DNA of 64,000 bases. Origin: Niveispirillum fermenti. Lineage in GTDB: Bacteria; Pseudomonadota; Alphaproteobacteria; Azospirillales; Azospirillaceae. The notes below the pieces were generated by a model. It did not search any database. It saw nothing but the letters and a program-made list of their open reading frames with translations, and was not told the origin of the DNA. The DNA lies in assembly GCF_048066175.1 (NCBI RefSeq), contig NZ_JBLTXA010000002.1:124001-188000 (forward strand), in the 5' to 3' direction. Positions within the stretch are counted from its first letter, which is position 1, and the number at the start of each line of letters is the position of its first letter. A program made the translations under genes and the position numbers. This document shows, one piece after another, positions 50,951-58,732 of this stretch.

Positions 50951-52240
50951 TCAAAGCGTCGGATAAATCGGGAAGCGGCGGCACAATTCCTGGACGCGGG
51001 CCCGTACCCTGCCTTCCGCGGCACTGTTGTCGCCATTGCTGACGGCCAGCGCGTCCAGCACCTCAACGATCATGTCGCCGATCTGCGCAAACTCCGCCGT
51101 GCCGAAACCGCGCGTCGTGGCAGCCGGGCTGCCCAGGCGCACGCCGGAGGTCACGAACGGCTTTTCCGGGTCGAACGGCACGCCGTTCTTGTTGCAGGTC
51201 ATGCCGGAATTTTCCAGGGCATGCTCGGCAGCCTTGCCCGTCAGCTTCTTGGGGCGCAGATCGACCAGCACGATGTGGCTGTCGGTGCCGCCGGACACGA
51301 TGTCCAGGCCGCCGGCGATCAGCCGTTCCGCCAGGACCCGCGCATTGGCCACCACATTGCCGGCATAGGTCTTGAATTCCGGCTTCAGTGCTTCGCCGAA
51401 GGCCACGGCCTTGGCAGCGATGACATGCATCAGCGGGCCGCCCTGCAGGCCCGGGAACACGGCGGAGTTGATCTTCTTGCCCAATTCCAGGTCATTGGAC
51501 AGGATCATGCCGCCGCGCGGACCGCGCAAGGTCTTGTGCGTGGTGGTCGTGACGATATGGGCGTGCGGCAGCGGCGAGGGATAGACGCCGGCCGCCACGA
51601 GACCGGCATAATGTGCCATGTCCACCATGAGATAGGCGCCGATCTCGTCCGCGATCTTGCGGAAGCGGGCGAAATCGATCTGGCGCGGATAGGCCGAGCC
51701 GCCGGCAATGATCAGCTTCGGCTTGTGCTCACGCGCCTTGGCCTCCATGTCGTCATAGTCGATCAGGTGGGTGTCGCGGGTCACCCCATAGGACACAACC
51801 TTGAACCACTTGCCCGACTGGTTGGCCGGCGCGCCATGGGTCAGGTGGCCGCCGGCCGCCAGATCCATGCCCATGAAGGTGTCGCCGGGTTGCAGCAGCG
51901 CCATGAACACGGCCTGATTCGCCTGCGCGCCGCTATGCGGCTGCACATTGGCATAGGCGCAGTCGAAAAGCTGCTTGGCCCGCTCGATCGCCAGCGTCTC
52001 GGCAATGTCGACATATTCGCAGCCGCCATAATAGCGCTTGCCCGAATAACCTTCGGCATACTTGTTGGTCAGGACGGAGCCCTGTGCCTCCAGCACGGCG
52101 GTGGAGACGATGTTCTCCGACGCGATCAGCTCGATCTGGTCCTGCTGCCGGCCCAATTCCTTGCGGATGGCGGCGTGGAGATCGGGATCGGCCTCGGCCA
52201 GACTGTCGGTGAAGAAACGGGAACCCTGAATGCTGTCCAT
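50951..52240 (-). CDS. glyA: serine hydroxymethyltransferase
   Basis: 429 residues. The PLP Lys lies in TTTTHKTLRGPRGG; IELIASENIVS, NVQPHSGAQANQAVF and GGTDSHIVLVDLRP are family signatures. It interconverts serine and glycine with tetrahydrofolate and feeds one-carbon metabolism. It follows rpiB by 30 bases and has its own terminator. I saw no glycine riboswitch-like fold upstream. Confidence 0.97.
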   Translation of the reverse strand: MDSIQGSRFFTDSLAEADPDLHAAIRKELGRQQDQIELIASENIVSTAVLEAQGSVLTNKYAEGYSGKRYYGGCEYVDIAETLAIERAKQLFDCAYANVQPHSGAQANQAVFMALLQPGDTFMGMDLAAGGHLTHGAPANQSGKWFKVVSYGVTRDTHLIDYDDMEAKAREHKPKLIIAGGSAYPRQIDFARFRKIADEIGAYLMVDMAHYAGLVAAGVYPSPLPHAHIVTTTTHKTLRGPRGGMILSNDLELGKKINSAVFPGLQGGPLMHVIAAKAVAFGEALKPEFKTYAGNVVANARVLAERLIAGGLDIVSGGTDSHIVLVDLRPKKLTGKAAEHALENSGMTCNKNGVPFDPEKPFVTSGVRLGSPAATTRGFGTAEFAQIGDMIVEVLDALAVSNGDNSAAEGRVRARVQELCRRFPIYPTL

Positions 52241-52270
52241 TTGCTCTTGGTCCTCATATACCGGTCGGGA

Positions 52271-52705
52271 TCAACCCAACATGGCAACGCGGCGGGCATG
52301 TCGGCCGCCTTCGAATTCCGTGGAGAAGAAGGTGGCGACGCAGTCCTTCGCCACTTCCACCCCGATGGTACGGGCGCCCAGCACCAGGACGTTCGCATCA
52401 TTGTGCAGGCGCGTCAGGCGGGCATCGGTGGGTGTATGGCAAAGGGCGGCGCGCACATGGCTGTGGCGGTTGGCGGCAATGGAAATGCCGATGCCGGTGC
52501 CGCAGATCAGGATGCCCATCTGGGCCCGGCCATCGGCCAGGGCCGCGGCCACCGCATCGGCGTAACGGGGATAATCGACCGATTCCGGACCGTTCGTGCC
52601 CAGATCCAGGACCGTGTGGCCGGCCTCCCGCAACTGTTCCGACAATTGCGCCTTCAGTTCCGGTCCGGCATGATCGCTGGCAATCGCGATGATCTGCGCA
52701 CCCAT
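52271..52705 (-). CDS. rpiB: ribose-5-phosphate isomerase B
   Basis: 144 residues from ATG 52705, preceded by AAAAGGA. IAIASDHAGPELKAQL, DLGTNGPESVDYP, ILICGTGIGISIAANR and the His in ALCHTPTDA are the family motifs. It interconverts ribose 5-phosphate and ribulose 5-phosphate, the latter the precursor of dihydroxybutanone phosphate in riboflavin synthesis. It is the first gene of the rpiB-glyA unit. Confidence 0.95.
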   Translation of the reverse strand: MGAQIIAIASDHAGPELKAQLSEQLREAGHTVLDLGTNGPESVDYPRYADAVAAALADGRAQMGILICGTGIGISIAANRHSHVRAALCHTPTDARLTRLHNDANVLVLGARTIGVEVAKDCVATFFSTEFEGGRHARRVAMLG

Positions 52706-53106
52706 GGACAATCCTTTTCCGGGCCGCATGCCCGGCGCAGAGAAATGGTTGCCGGCACCCAAACATAGTGGGTACCCGACGCGCTGGACCCTAGCAGAAG
52801 TGTTGCGCTTACACCAGTTTCCGCCCCCGGACGCCAAAGCAGCCCGGCATTGCCCATCACGCGCGCCTCATGCCCACCCTGTCCAAAAGGTAGATATTTC
52901 AAAATGGAAACAATTGAAACATGCAATCTGCAATGTCTCCACAAAGGAGATATGACATCAGGCCGAGCGCGTCACACAGGGGATACAAGAGCGCACAATG
53001 AAATATAAGTAATCAACACGAATACCCACTCAGTTCTTGTTGACAGCCGCGGGTGTGCATGCCATGTGACACATGCATGATGTTTACTGTTCAGGACCCA
53101 GAAAAA
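52706..53106. promoter_or_regulatory. 401-bp divergent region between rpiB and mucR
   Basis: It contains the rpiB ribosome-binding site, an AT-rich segment, a possible 18-codon leader ORF (52952-53008, after AAGGAG), TTGACA (53040-53045, a good -35) and the palindrome CATGTGACACATG (53063-53075) between that -35 and mucR. The palindrome may be an autoregulatory site. Confidence 0.45.
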
Positions 53107-53529
53107 ATGGATCAGCCGGACAACACTATCTCGGCCAATGAGCTTCTGCGGATGACGACGGACATCGTTTCCGCCTATGTGGGCCACAATACATTGTCCA
53201 CGCAGAACCTGCCGGATGTGATCAACGCGGTCTATGGCACCCTGTCCGGCCTGCATGAAATCCCCGAAGAGGTGCCGGTGGAGCCGGTGCGTCCCGCCGT
53301 GCCGATCAAGAAGTCGGTGACGCCGGAATACATCATCTGCCTGGAAGACGGGAAGAAGCTGAAGATGCTGAAACGGCATCTGCGCTCCACCTACAACATG
53401 ACCCCGGACGAATATCGGGCCAAGTGGGGGCTGCCGCCCGACTACCCGATGGTTGCACCGAACTATGCCGCGCAGCGGTCGGAATTCGCCAAGCAGATCG
53501 GTCTTGGCCGCGGCCCCTCGCGCCGCTGA
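53107..53529 (+). CDS. mucR: MucR/Ros-family transcriptional regulator
   Basis: 140 residues from ATG 53107, matching the usual family start (SANELLRMTTDIVSAYV). The C-terminal DNA-binding domain has SVTPEYIICLEDGKKLKMLK and TPDEYRAKWGLP. The prokaryotic zinc-finger ligands Cys78, Asp81 and His91 are present, but the second His expected four residues after the first is Thr (HLRST), so zinc binding may be lost, as described for some Mesorhizobium relatives. MucR proteins act as global H-NS-like repressors of envelope, motility and cell-cycle genes. Confidence 0.9.
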   Translation: MDQPDNTISANELLRMTTDIVSAYVGHNTLSTQNLPDVINAVYGTLSGLHEIPEEVPVEPVRPAVPIKKSVTPEYIICLEDGKKLKMLKRHLRSTYNMTPDEYRAKWGLPPDYPMVAPNYAAQRSEFAKQIGLGRGPSRR

Positions 53530-53567
53530 CGGCAGGGGGTGCCGTCCCAACCCGCTGTTTTAATTAC

Positions 53568-53608
53568 CACCATGGCCATCCGCGTAAACCAGCCGGGCGG
53601 CCATGGTG
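53568..53608 (+). terminator. hairpin after mucR
   Basis: Arms CACCATGGCC / GGCCATGGTG (10 bp, perfect) with a 21-base loop, then CTTTAAT. It lies 39 bases after the mucR stop, directly before intergenic repeat copy 1. The large loop makes it a modest terminator candidate. Confidence 0.45.
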
Positions 53609-53611
53609 CTT

Positions 53612-53772
53612 TAATACTATTTTGCGGTGACCAGAACCTATAGATTCTGGTCACCGCCCTCAATTGCCCGCGCCAACATTCGTTGGCGCGGGCGACGCCG
53701 CACGAGCGGTGCTGTGGCAGTCGCCGCCGGACCAAATTGCGTTGAGTTCTACTCATCGCACGTTGGTATAAG
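53612..53772. repeat. 161-bp structured intergenic repeat, copy 1
   Basis: It starts TAATACTATTTTGCGGTGA and ends CACGTTGGTATAAG. It holds three consecutive inverted repeats: GCGGTGACCAGAA..TTCTGGTCACCGC, CCGCGCCAAC..GTTGGCGCGG and a third, decayed, near the right end. It matches copy 2 (56925-57085) over exactly the same length with about 15 differences. Confidence 0.88.
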
Positions 53773-53784
53773 CAGGCAGGAACG

Positions 53785-53988
53785 TCACGAAACGCCGCCT
53801 GCCTTACGCAGCACATAATTCAACTTGGCCAGCGCGTTACGGGTCAGAACAAGGCGCCCGGCATTGGCCGGCCCCTGTATGACCACCTCCGTGTTGGTCA
53901 CGGGGTCGATGGCGCTCACCCTTACGATGGCGCCCATCGGCTGGAATTCAATGAGCACGTCGCCTTCGTTGAGGGGGCGTCGCGGCAT
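53785..53988 (-). CDS. small conserved hypothetical protein
   Basis: 67 residues (MPRRPLNEGDVLIEFQPMGA start). Predicted mostly beta strand (VLIEFQPMGAIVRVSAID, TEVVIQGPAN), with no signal or membrane segment. I do not recognise a characterised family. It lies 18 bases downstream of the MarR-family gene on the same strand and is probably co-transcribed. Confidence 0.6.
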   Translation of the reverse strand: MPRRPLNEGDVLIEFQPMGAIVRVSAIDPVTNTEVVIQGPANAGRLVLTRNALAKLNYVLRKAGGVS

Positions 53989-54006
53989 GATGCAACCCCA
54001 TCCCGA

Positions 54007-54558
54007 TCACTGCGTTCCCGGCGCCACATAGGCGCCATAGGAAAGCGAGGAGGTCCAGAACCGTTCCAGTTTGCGCATGGTGTCGTTAGCATTGGCCAGT
54101 TCGCCAGCCGCCAGGCCGTTCCGGTCCAGGGCATCTACCTGACGGGCGAACAGTTCGCTGATCCGGTCACGCAGCAGCAGGCCCTTATCCGACAGGCGCA
54201 CCCGTACCGACCGGCGATCATGAGGCGAGCGTTCCTGCGTCAGATACCCGTTTTCGTGCATCTTCTTGACATTGTAGGACACGTTGGAGCCGAGGTAGTA
54301 GCCCCGGGCCGTCAACTCCCCAACGGTTAGCTCGTCATCGCCAATATTGTAGAGAATCAGGCTCTGAACATTGTTGATGTCCTGCATGCCGAGACGATCC
54401 AGCTCTACCTTCAGCACTTCCAGGAAATGGCGGTGCAGCCGCTCAATAAGCAGGATGCTATCGTAATAGGGTTGACGCAACGCCATCTCCATCCGTCGCA
54501 GATAATCGGCGGGAAGTGAACCAAGCAACAAACATCGCGTTTTAACACGATATTGCAT
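54007..54558 (-). CDS. ldtR: MarR-family regulator, LdtR-like
   Basis: 183 residues; in-frame ATGs near 54492 could be the true start, and none has a strong ribosome-binding site. The dimerisation helix DSILLIERLHRHFLEVLK, DINNVQSLILYNIGDDELTV, the recognition region YYLGSNVSYNVKKM and the wing SPHDRRSVRVRLSDKG match alphaproteobacterial LdtR proteins, which control L,D-transpeptidase and osmotic-stress genes. The assignment rests on these motifs only. Confidence 0.75.
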   Translation of the reverse strand: MQYRVKTRCLLLGSLPADYLRRMEMALRQPYYDSILLIERLHRHFLEVLKVELDRLGMQDINNVQSLILYNIGDDELTVGELTARGYYLGSNVSYNVKKMHENGYLTQERSPHDRRSVRVRLSDKGLLLRDRISELFARQVDALDRNGLAAGELANANDTMRKLERFWTSSLSYGAYVAPGTQ

Positions 54559-54635
54559 AATGCCTAGTCAAAAACGATACCCCATTCGCGCCGCGATGGC
54601 CTCGCGGCACGGGAGAATATGGTTTTCCCGTTTAA

Positions 54636-55166
54636 TCAGCTTGTTCGCTTGGCACCCAGCTTGGTCCGCGCCATCTGAAGCGAAAGGGCCAATGCCTGTC
54701 CCAATTGCCCGCCATCGCCCTTGATATCGTCACGGACCAGCGCGTGCATGGCATCAATATGCAGGCCGACCACCTGGAGCTGGGCCACCGTAGGAGCCGA
54801 AAGCGGGACGAGAAAATGGTTGAGCGAATTTGCAAAGTCCGACAGCAGATCATAGCCGAAGGTCTTGCCCAGCGTCATGATGCCGTCACTGATCTTGATG
54901 ATGCGGCGCAGATGCTGGGCCCGCCCGTCCGTATCGGTCAGCGCCTGCTGATAGGCCTGCTGCAGGTCGGAAATGTCGAGCCGGGTCTGGGCATTGTGGG
55001 CATCCGACATGCGGGAGACATGCGTCATCGCCCGTGTCAGCGACATGGGATCAATGCGGCCCGGCTTGCCATCCGGCGAGCCACCCACCTTCTCGCGCAG
55101 CTTGTTGGGCCGCTTTATGATCTCAACACCGGATGCCAATGCTTCAGGCCTGAAATTGTCGTTCAT
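54636..55166 (-). CDS. hypothetical protein co-transcribed with a response regulator
   Basis: 176 residues, largely helical after an unstructured first 35 residues (LREKVGGSPDGKPGRIDP). His-containing helices (DFANSLNHFLVPL, VVGLHIDAMHALVRDDIKG) could suit a phosphotransfer or receiver-binding role, but I recognise no family. Its ATG overlaps the response-regulator stop by 4 bases, so the two proteins probably work together. Confidence 0.6.
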   Translation of the reverse strand: MNDNFRPEALASGVEIIKRPNKLREKVGGSPDGKPGRIDPMSLTRAMTHVSRMSDAHNAQTRLDISDLQQAYQQALTDTDGRAQHLRRIIKISDGIMTLGKTFGYDLLSDFANSLNHFLVPLSAPTVAQLQVVGLHIDAMHALVRDDIKGDGGQLGQALALSLQMARTKLGAKRTS

Positions 55167-55837
55167 GCGCTCACCCGACGGGTTCCGGCCTCACTATTGG
55201 CCGCACCCTCCTCCGTCACGGGAAGATCGGGATTCTCCATGGTTTCGGGCGCGCTGTCGATAACCATATGCGCGCCTTCGTCCACAACGCGCACATCTTC
55301 GGGGTTCATCAGACGTTTTTCGGGCCCGTCATAGGAAGTGGATTGTCGCCGCCGGTCCGGCCCGAAATAATTCGGCGCGCGGACGAACGATCGTGGCCGA
55401 TCGATGATGGCCAGAAGCCGGGTGGCAACATTCATCACCGACATGGGCTTGGCCAGGTATTCCGTGACGCCATTGTCGCGGGCCAGCCGCACGGCAGCCT
55501 CGTCGGCCTCGCCGCTCATCATGACGAACGGCAGGAACCGGACCTTGTCGCTTTCGTGGCCGCGAACCCATTTCAGAAGGGCCACACCATCCATCGGTTC
55601 CATCAGATGGTCGGCGAAGATGATATCCACATCCCTGCCGGCCGTGCTGTCCATCTGCGCCGAAACGTCCAGGATGGCCATCGCCTCCTCACCATTGTCG
55701 GCCTGCAGCACCTTGCCGACCCCCAACGCCTTCAGGATGGTTACCATGATGGACCGTACGAAGCGGTTGTCATCCGCGACCATCACGGACAATCCGTCGA
55801 AGCGATAGAATTTTCCGGTGGAGGATTGCTTGCTCAT
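55163..55837 (-). CDS. response regulator with single receiver domain and disordered tail
   Basis: 224 residues. Receiver residues are visible: acidic pair Asp22-Asp23 (VMVADDNRFVRS), phosphoacceptor Asp76 (IIFADHLMEPMDG), Ser108 (MMSGEAD) and Lys130 (AKPM). After about residue 145 there is a polar tail (RRRQSTSYDGPEKRL) with no output domain, so it works through protein contacts. It heads a two-gene unit with the unknown helical protein. Confidence 0.85.
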   Translation of the reverse strand: MSKQSSTGKFYRFDGLSVMVADDNRFVRSIMVTILKALGVGKVLQADNGEEAMAILDVSAQMDSTAGRDVDIIFADHLMEPMDGVALLKWVRGHESDKVRFLPFVMMSGEADEAAVRLARDNGVTEYLAKPMSVMNVATRLLAIIDRPRSFVRAPNYFGPDRRRQSTSYDGPEKRLMNPEDVRVVDEGAHMVIDSAPETMENPDLPVTEEGAANSEAGTRRVSA

Positions 55838-56105
55838 CGGCCTGAATGCATGGGAGCGGGAAAGGCGTGATTAAACCTTCCACAGCTATCGGCCCGCAAT
55901 CCATCGATTGCAAGCGCTGAAATGATATTCTTAAGCATAAGTTTATGGAGTCCCAATAGGCGGCGCCACCTTACGCAGGTGTTCATGCCTCATTAACATA
56001 CGATTTCGCTTTTACATTGATCCTATTACAAAACGAACGCATGCCGAGAACAGTGGTACAACCGATGTTAATCATTTCTTAAAGCTAATGCAGAAGGGTG
56101 CAGTC
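55838..56105. promoter_or_regulatory. divergent intergenic region, response regulator / methyltransferase
   Basis: 268 bases without a gene, AT-richer than the flanks. Both promoters must lie here. The methyltransferase ribosome-binding site AGAAGGG is at 56092-56098. I see no repeat or known operator. Confidence 0.35.
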
Positions 56106-56927
56106 ATGGACTTGCAGGAACAGCTGCGCTGGACGCAAAGTGCCGACGCCTGGAGCCGATGGGCCGAACAGGTCGCGGACCCGGCGATCCGTATCAATAT
56201 GCCGTTGTTGGACCTGGCGGCGGCAGCGCCGGGCGCACGGGTCCTGGACGTTGCGGCCGGTGTCGGCGAACCCTCCTTGAGCCAGGCGGAGAGGCTGGGT
56301 GGCAACGGGCTGATCGTGGCCTGCGATCTCGTGCCTGACATGCTGCGTACCTTGCGGGCGCGCGCTGCGGGCCGGACATCGGCGGCACCAGTACCTGTCG
56401 CGGCCGACATGACCGCCCTGCCCTTTCCGGACCGGAGCTTCGACCATGTCCTGTGCCGTTTCGGGCTGATGTTCGTGCCGGATGTGCCAGCCGCATTGCG
56501 GGAGATGCACCGCGTTCTGCGACCGGGCGGCAATGCTGCCCTGGCTGTGTGGGGAAACCGGGCGGAGAACAGCCTGTTCGATCAATTAGACCAGTGCCTG
56601 GACACTGTTCTGGGGCCCGATCCGGCGTCCTTGTTGCCGCCGCTGTTCCGTTTCGCCGATCCGGCCCCGCTCTTGCCCGCCGCCCGGCAGGCGGGATTTG
56701 CAGCGGCCGAATACAGGACGCTGCGGCTGCGCACCATGGCGGACGGGACAAGGCCATTCTGGCGCGCCACGCTGGACATGGCCTTCACACCACGGCTGGC
56801 CGGGGCGGACACCATGGCCACAGCCCGCCTTCACGACCATATCGCCAGCCATTACAGGGCCCTTGCGGACGCCCAGCACCGAGTCGAGGTCAGGAGCGCC
56901 GTCCACTTGCTGTGCTTCCAGGCCTAA
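56106..56927 (+). CDS. class I SAM-dependent methyltransferase
   Basis: 273 residues from ATG 56106, seven bases after AGAAGGG (ATG 56088 is an alternative). The SAM-binding motif VLDVAAGVGEPSL, the acidic VACDLVPDML, AADMTALPFPDRSFDHVLC and the post-motif LREMHRVLRPGG are typical of UbiE/Methyltransf_11 proteins acting on small molecules. The substrate is unknown. Its TAA stop codon is the first three bases of intergenic repeat copy 2. Confidence 0.85.
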   Translation: MDLQEQLRWTQSADAWSRWAEQVADPAIRINMPLLDLAAAAPGARVLDVAAGVGEPSLSQAERLGGNGLIVACDLVPDMLRTLRARAAGRTSAAPVPVAADMTALPFPDRSFDHVLCRFGLMFVPDVPAALREMHRVLRPGGNAALAVWGNRAENSLFDQLDQCLDTVLGPDPASLLPPLFRFADPAPLLPAARQAGFAAAEYRTLRLRTMADGTRPFWRATLDMAFTPRLAGADTMATARLHDHIASHYRALADAQHRVEVRSAVHLLCFQA

Positions 56928-57085
56928 TACTATTTTGCGGTGATCAGAACCAATTGGTTCTGATCACCGCCCTCAGTCGCCGGCGCCAACATACGTTGGC
57001 TCGGGCGACGCCTCACGAGCGGTGCTGTGGCGGTCGCCGCCGGACCAACGTGCGATGAGTTCTACTCATCGCACGTTGGTATAAG
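56925..57085. repeat. 161-bp structured intergenic repeat, copy 2
   Basis: About 91% identical to copy 1 over equal length. Stem 1 (GCGGTGATCAGAACC.. / ..GGTTCTGATCACCGC) keeps pairing because C-G in copy 1 is T-A here, a compensatory change. Stem 3 is perfect: CCAACGTGCGATGAG / CTCATCGCACGTTGG with loop TTCTA. The first TAA is the methyltransferase stop. The following 57086-57313 stretch holds no convincing gene. Confidence 0.88.
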
Positions 57086-57313
57086 TGCCAAATTACGATC
57101 ACGAGAAGGCAGGGGTCCAGAATGACAGGGCCATGCTCGACGATCTGGCCCCTGGCCTTCGCCGGGGAGGTGGGAAAAAAGCAGCTAGAAAAAGAATAAC
57201 TTCTCGACCGCCCCTCACCAAAGGGATTAGCGGTCCGAGATATATCAATTTGATGCATGCCTTGACTAAGTGAAGCCACGCTATATCGTGTCGGGACTTC
57301 AGACAGGTGTGTG

Positions 57314-57856
57314 ATGATTGACGTTAAGACACTATGCCTTGGGGTTCTCAGCCGCGGCGACGCATCGGGGTATGAGATCCGCAAGGAGTTCGAGGACGGG
57401 CCGCTCAGCCATTTCAGTGATGCCGGCTTTGGTTCGATTTATCCGGCGTTGCGGCGCCTGCTGGACGATGGCCTGATCGTCATGTTGCCGCACAATGGCG
57501 ATGGCCGCCCGGACAAGAAACTGTACCGCATCACGCCGGCGGGCCGCCATGCGCTGTATCAGACGCTGACCCGGACCCCCGCGCCGGACAAGCTGCGGTC
57601 AGACCTGATGTTCATCCTCAGCTTCGGGCATCTGCTGCCGCCGCGGCATCTGGACCGGATCATCGGGGACAGGATCGCCGATTACCGCCGGATCATCGCC
57701 ACGCTGGAAGTGGAGGGGGAAACAACCCTGCGCACTCCCGGTGAGCGGTTCGTGGAGGGCATGGGTCTTGCCATCTACCGGGCCGTGGCAACCTATCTGG
57801 AGGAGCACCGTCATGAACTCGTGGCGGCTGCCCTGATGGAAAGCCAGGTGGCGTAA
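57314..57856 (+). CDS. PadR-family transcriptional regulator
   Basis: 180 residues from ATG 57314 (a GTG one codon earlier is possible). The winged-helix N-terminus DVKTLCLGVLSRGDASGYEI, FGSIYPALRRLLDDGL and LYRITPAGRHAL is typical of PadR; the C-terminal helical dimerisation domain follows. PadR proteins repress transporter or detoxification genes. No target is evident; the methyltransferase lies upstream beyond the repeat. Confidence 0.88.
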   Translation: MIDVKTLCLGVLSRGDASGYEIRKEFEDGPLSHFSDAGFGSIYPALRRLLDDGLIVMLPHNGDGRPDKKLYRITPAGRHALYQTLTRTPAPDKLRSDLMFILSFGHLLPPRHLDRIIGDRIADYRRIIATLEVEGETTLRTPGERFVEGMGLAIYRAVATYLEEHRHELVAAALMESQVA

Positions 57857-57877
57857 CCGGTCCGCTTATCCGTATCT

Positions 57878-57992
57878 GCATTGATCAGAACCTATGATGC
57901 TGATCAATGCATCCCTCATGCGCCGGGCGCCGCCATCCGTGGGTTGGCTACGCGGCACGGGCCGCGCGGCGGCAGTCGCCGCCGGATCGGAT
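57878..57992. repeat. Diverged copy 3 of the structured intergenic repeat
   Basis: It starts with the stem GCATTGATCA(GAACC..)TGATCAATGC, equivalent to stem 1, then GCGCCGGGCGCC, and ends with GGCAGTCGCCGCCGGAT, identical over most bases to the matching part of copy 1. Order and spacing are conserved though the sequence has drifted. It lies between PadR and the next, convergent, gene. Confidence 0.6.
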
Positions 57993-58014
57993 TTCCCGTC
58001 AACGGAAAACCGCT

Positions 58015-58263
58015 CTAACGCAGCACGGTGCAGGTCCGGTCCCGGCACTGGATGACGACAAAAGCGTCCTTCTGGCCGGTACAACTGACCTTGTAAATAG
58101 TCTCTCCGACGCGGCCTGTGACCTGCTTCAGCACCTCCAGCTTGCCCGGGGCGCAATTGGCAGATCGGGCCGCTTCCTTGGCTTCCGCCTGCTGTGCGGC
58201 GGCAGGCATCGTCACAGACACCAGGACGGCCAGCAGAAGGATGGCGGTGATGCGCCGCATCAC
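58015..58263 (-). CDS. small exported hypothetical protein
   Basis: 82 residues with a clear signal peptide (ITAILLLAVLVSVTMPAAAQ). The mature part has three Cys-containing segments (SANCAPGKLEV, YKVSCTGQKD, VIQCRDRTCTVLR), suggesting disulfides. Family not recognised. Its ATG overlaps the stop of the upstream gene by 4 bases. Confidence 0.65.
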   Translation of the reverse strand: MMRRITAILLLAVLVSVTMPAAAQQAEAKEAARSANCAPGKLEVLKQVTGRVGETIYKVSCTGQKDAFVVIQCRDRTCTVLR

Positions 58264-58664
58264 GGCTTCTTGCGCTGGGTGAACGCGGCGGCCAGTGCCT
58301 TCAGGTTGTCGGCCTGATCCGGTGCCCCGTCATCGGGTTTGGGCGGGGTGCCTCCCGTTCCCATGCGGGCGATGATGGCATCCATCATCTGCGGTGACAG
58401 CTTCTTCGGGCCGCCGGCCGGCCGGGCGGATCGGGCGATACCCTGGCCCGGCGCCGGCGACACCGGCGCGGCTGCGCCGCCGCCCCGGGCCACGCGATCC
58501 ACGGCACTGCCGGCAATGGCCTTCAGAAAGGGCTTGCACAGGCCCCGAAGCAGTTGCTCGTCATCCAGCGCCCAGGTGATCAACACGCGCTGTGCCTGGG
58601 CACGACTGCCCTGGGCCACCTTCAAGGCTTCGCGAATCTTGAGCGTGACATAGGTGTCGCTCAT
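58260..58664 (-). CDS. hypothetical cytoplasmic protein
   Basis: 134 residues from ATG 58664 (MSDTYVTLKIREALKVAQGS); the longer frame to 58736 overlaps the end of the kinase gene and lacks support. The N-terminal half is helical and basic, then comes a Gly/Ala/Pro-rich linker (RGGGAAAPVSPAPGQG) and a short helix (LSPQMMDAIIARMGTGG). No family recognised. It is probably co-transcribed with the small exported protein. Confidence 0.55.
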   Translation of the reverse strand: MSDTYVTLKIREALKVAQGSRAQAQRVLITWALDDEQLLRGLCKPFLKAIAGSAVDRVARGGGAAAPVSPAPGQGIARSARPAGGPKKLSPQMMDAIIARMGTGGTPPKPDDGAPDQADNLKALAAAFTQRKKP

Positions 58665-58732
58665 GGCAAGGGCTCCCCTGGCTGGGTCCTTCCGCCAGAG
58701 TAACGAACCCGGCGGTCGATCCCAAGGCAATT

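Noticed and set aside
49709..52768. 1019-codon open frame antisense to ribD, nrdR, glyA and rpiB
   Set aside because: It covers four well-recognised genes on the opposite strand and has shadow composition.
57085..57273. 62-codon frame between repeat copy 2 and PadR
   Set aside because: No ribosome-binding site, basic low-complexity product, and it starts inside the repeat end; not supported as a gene.
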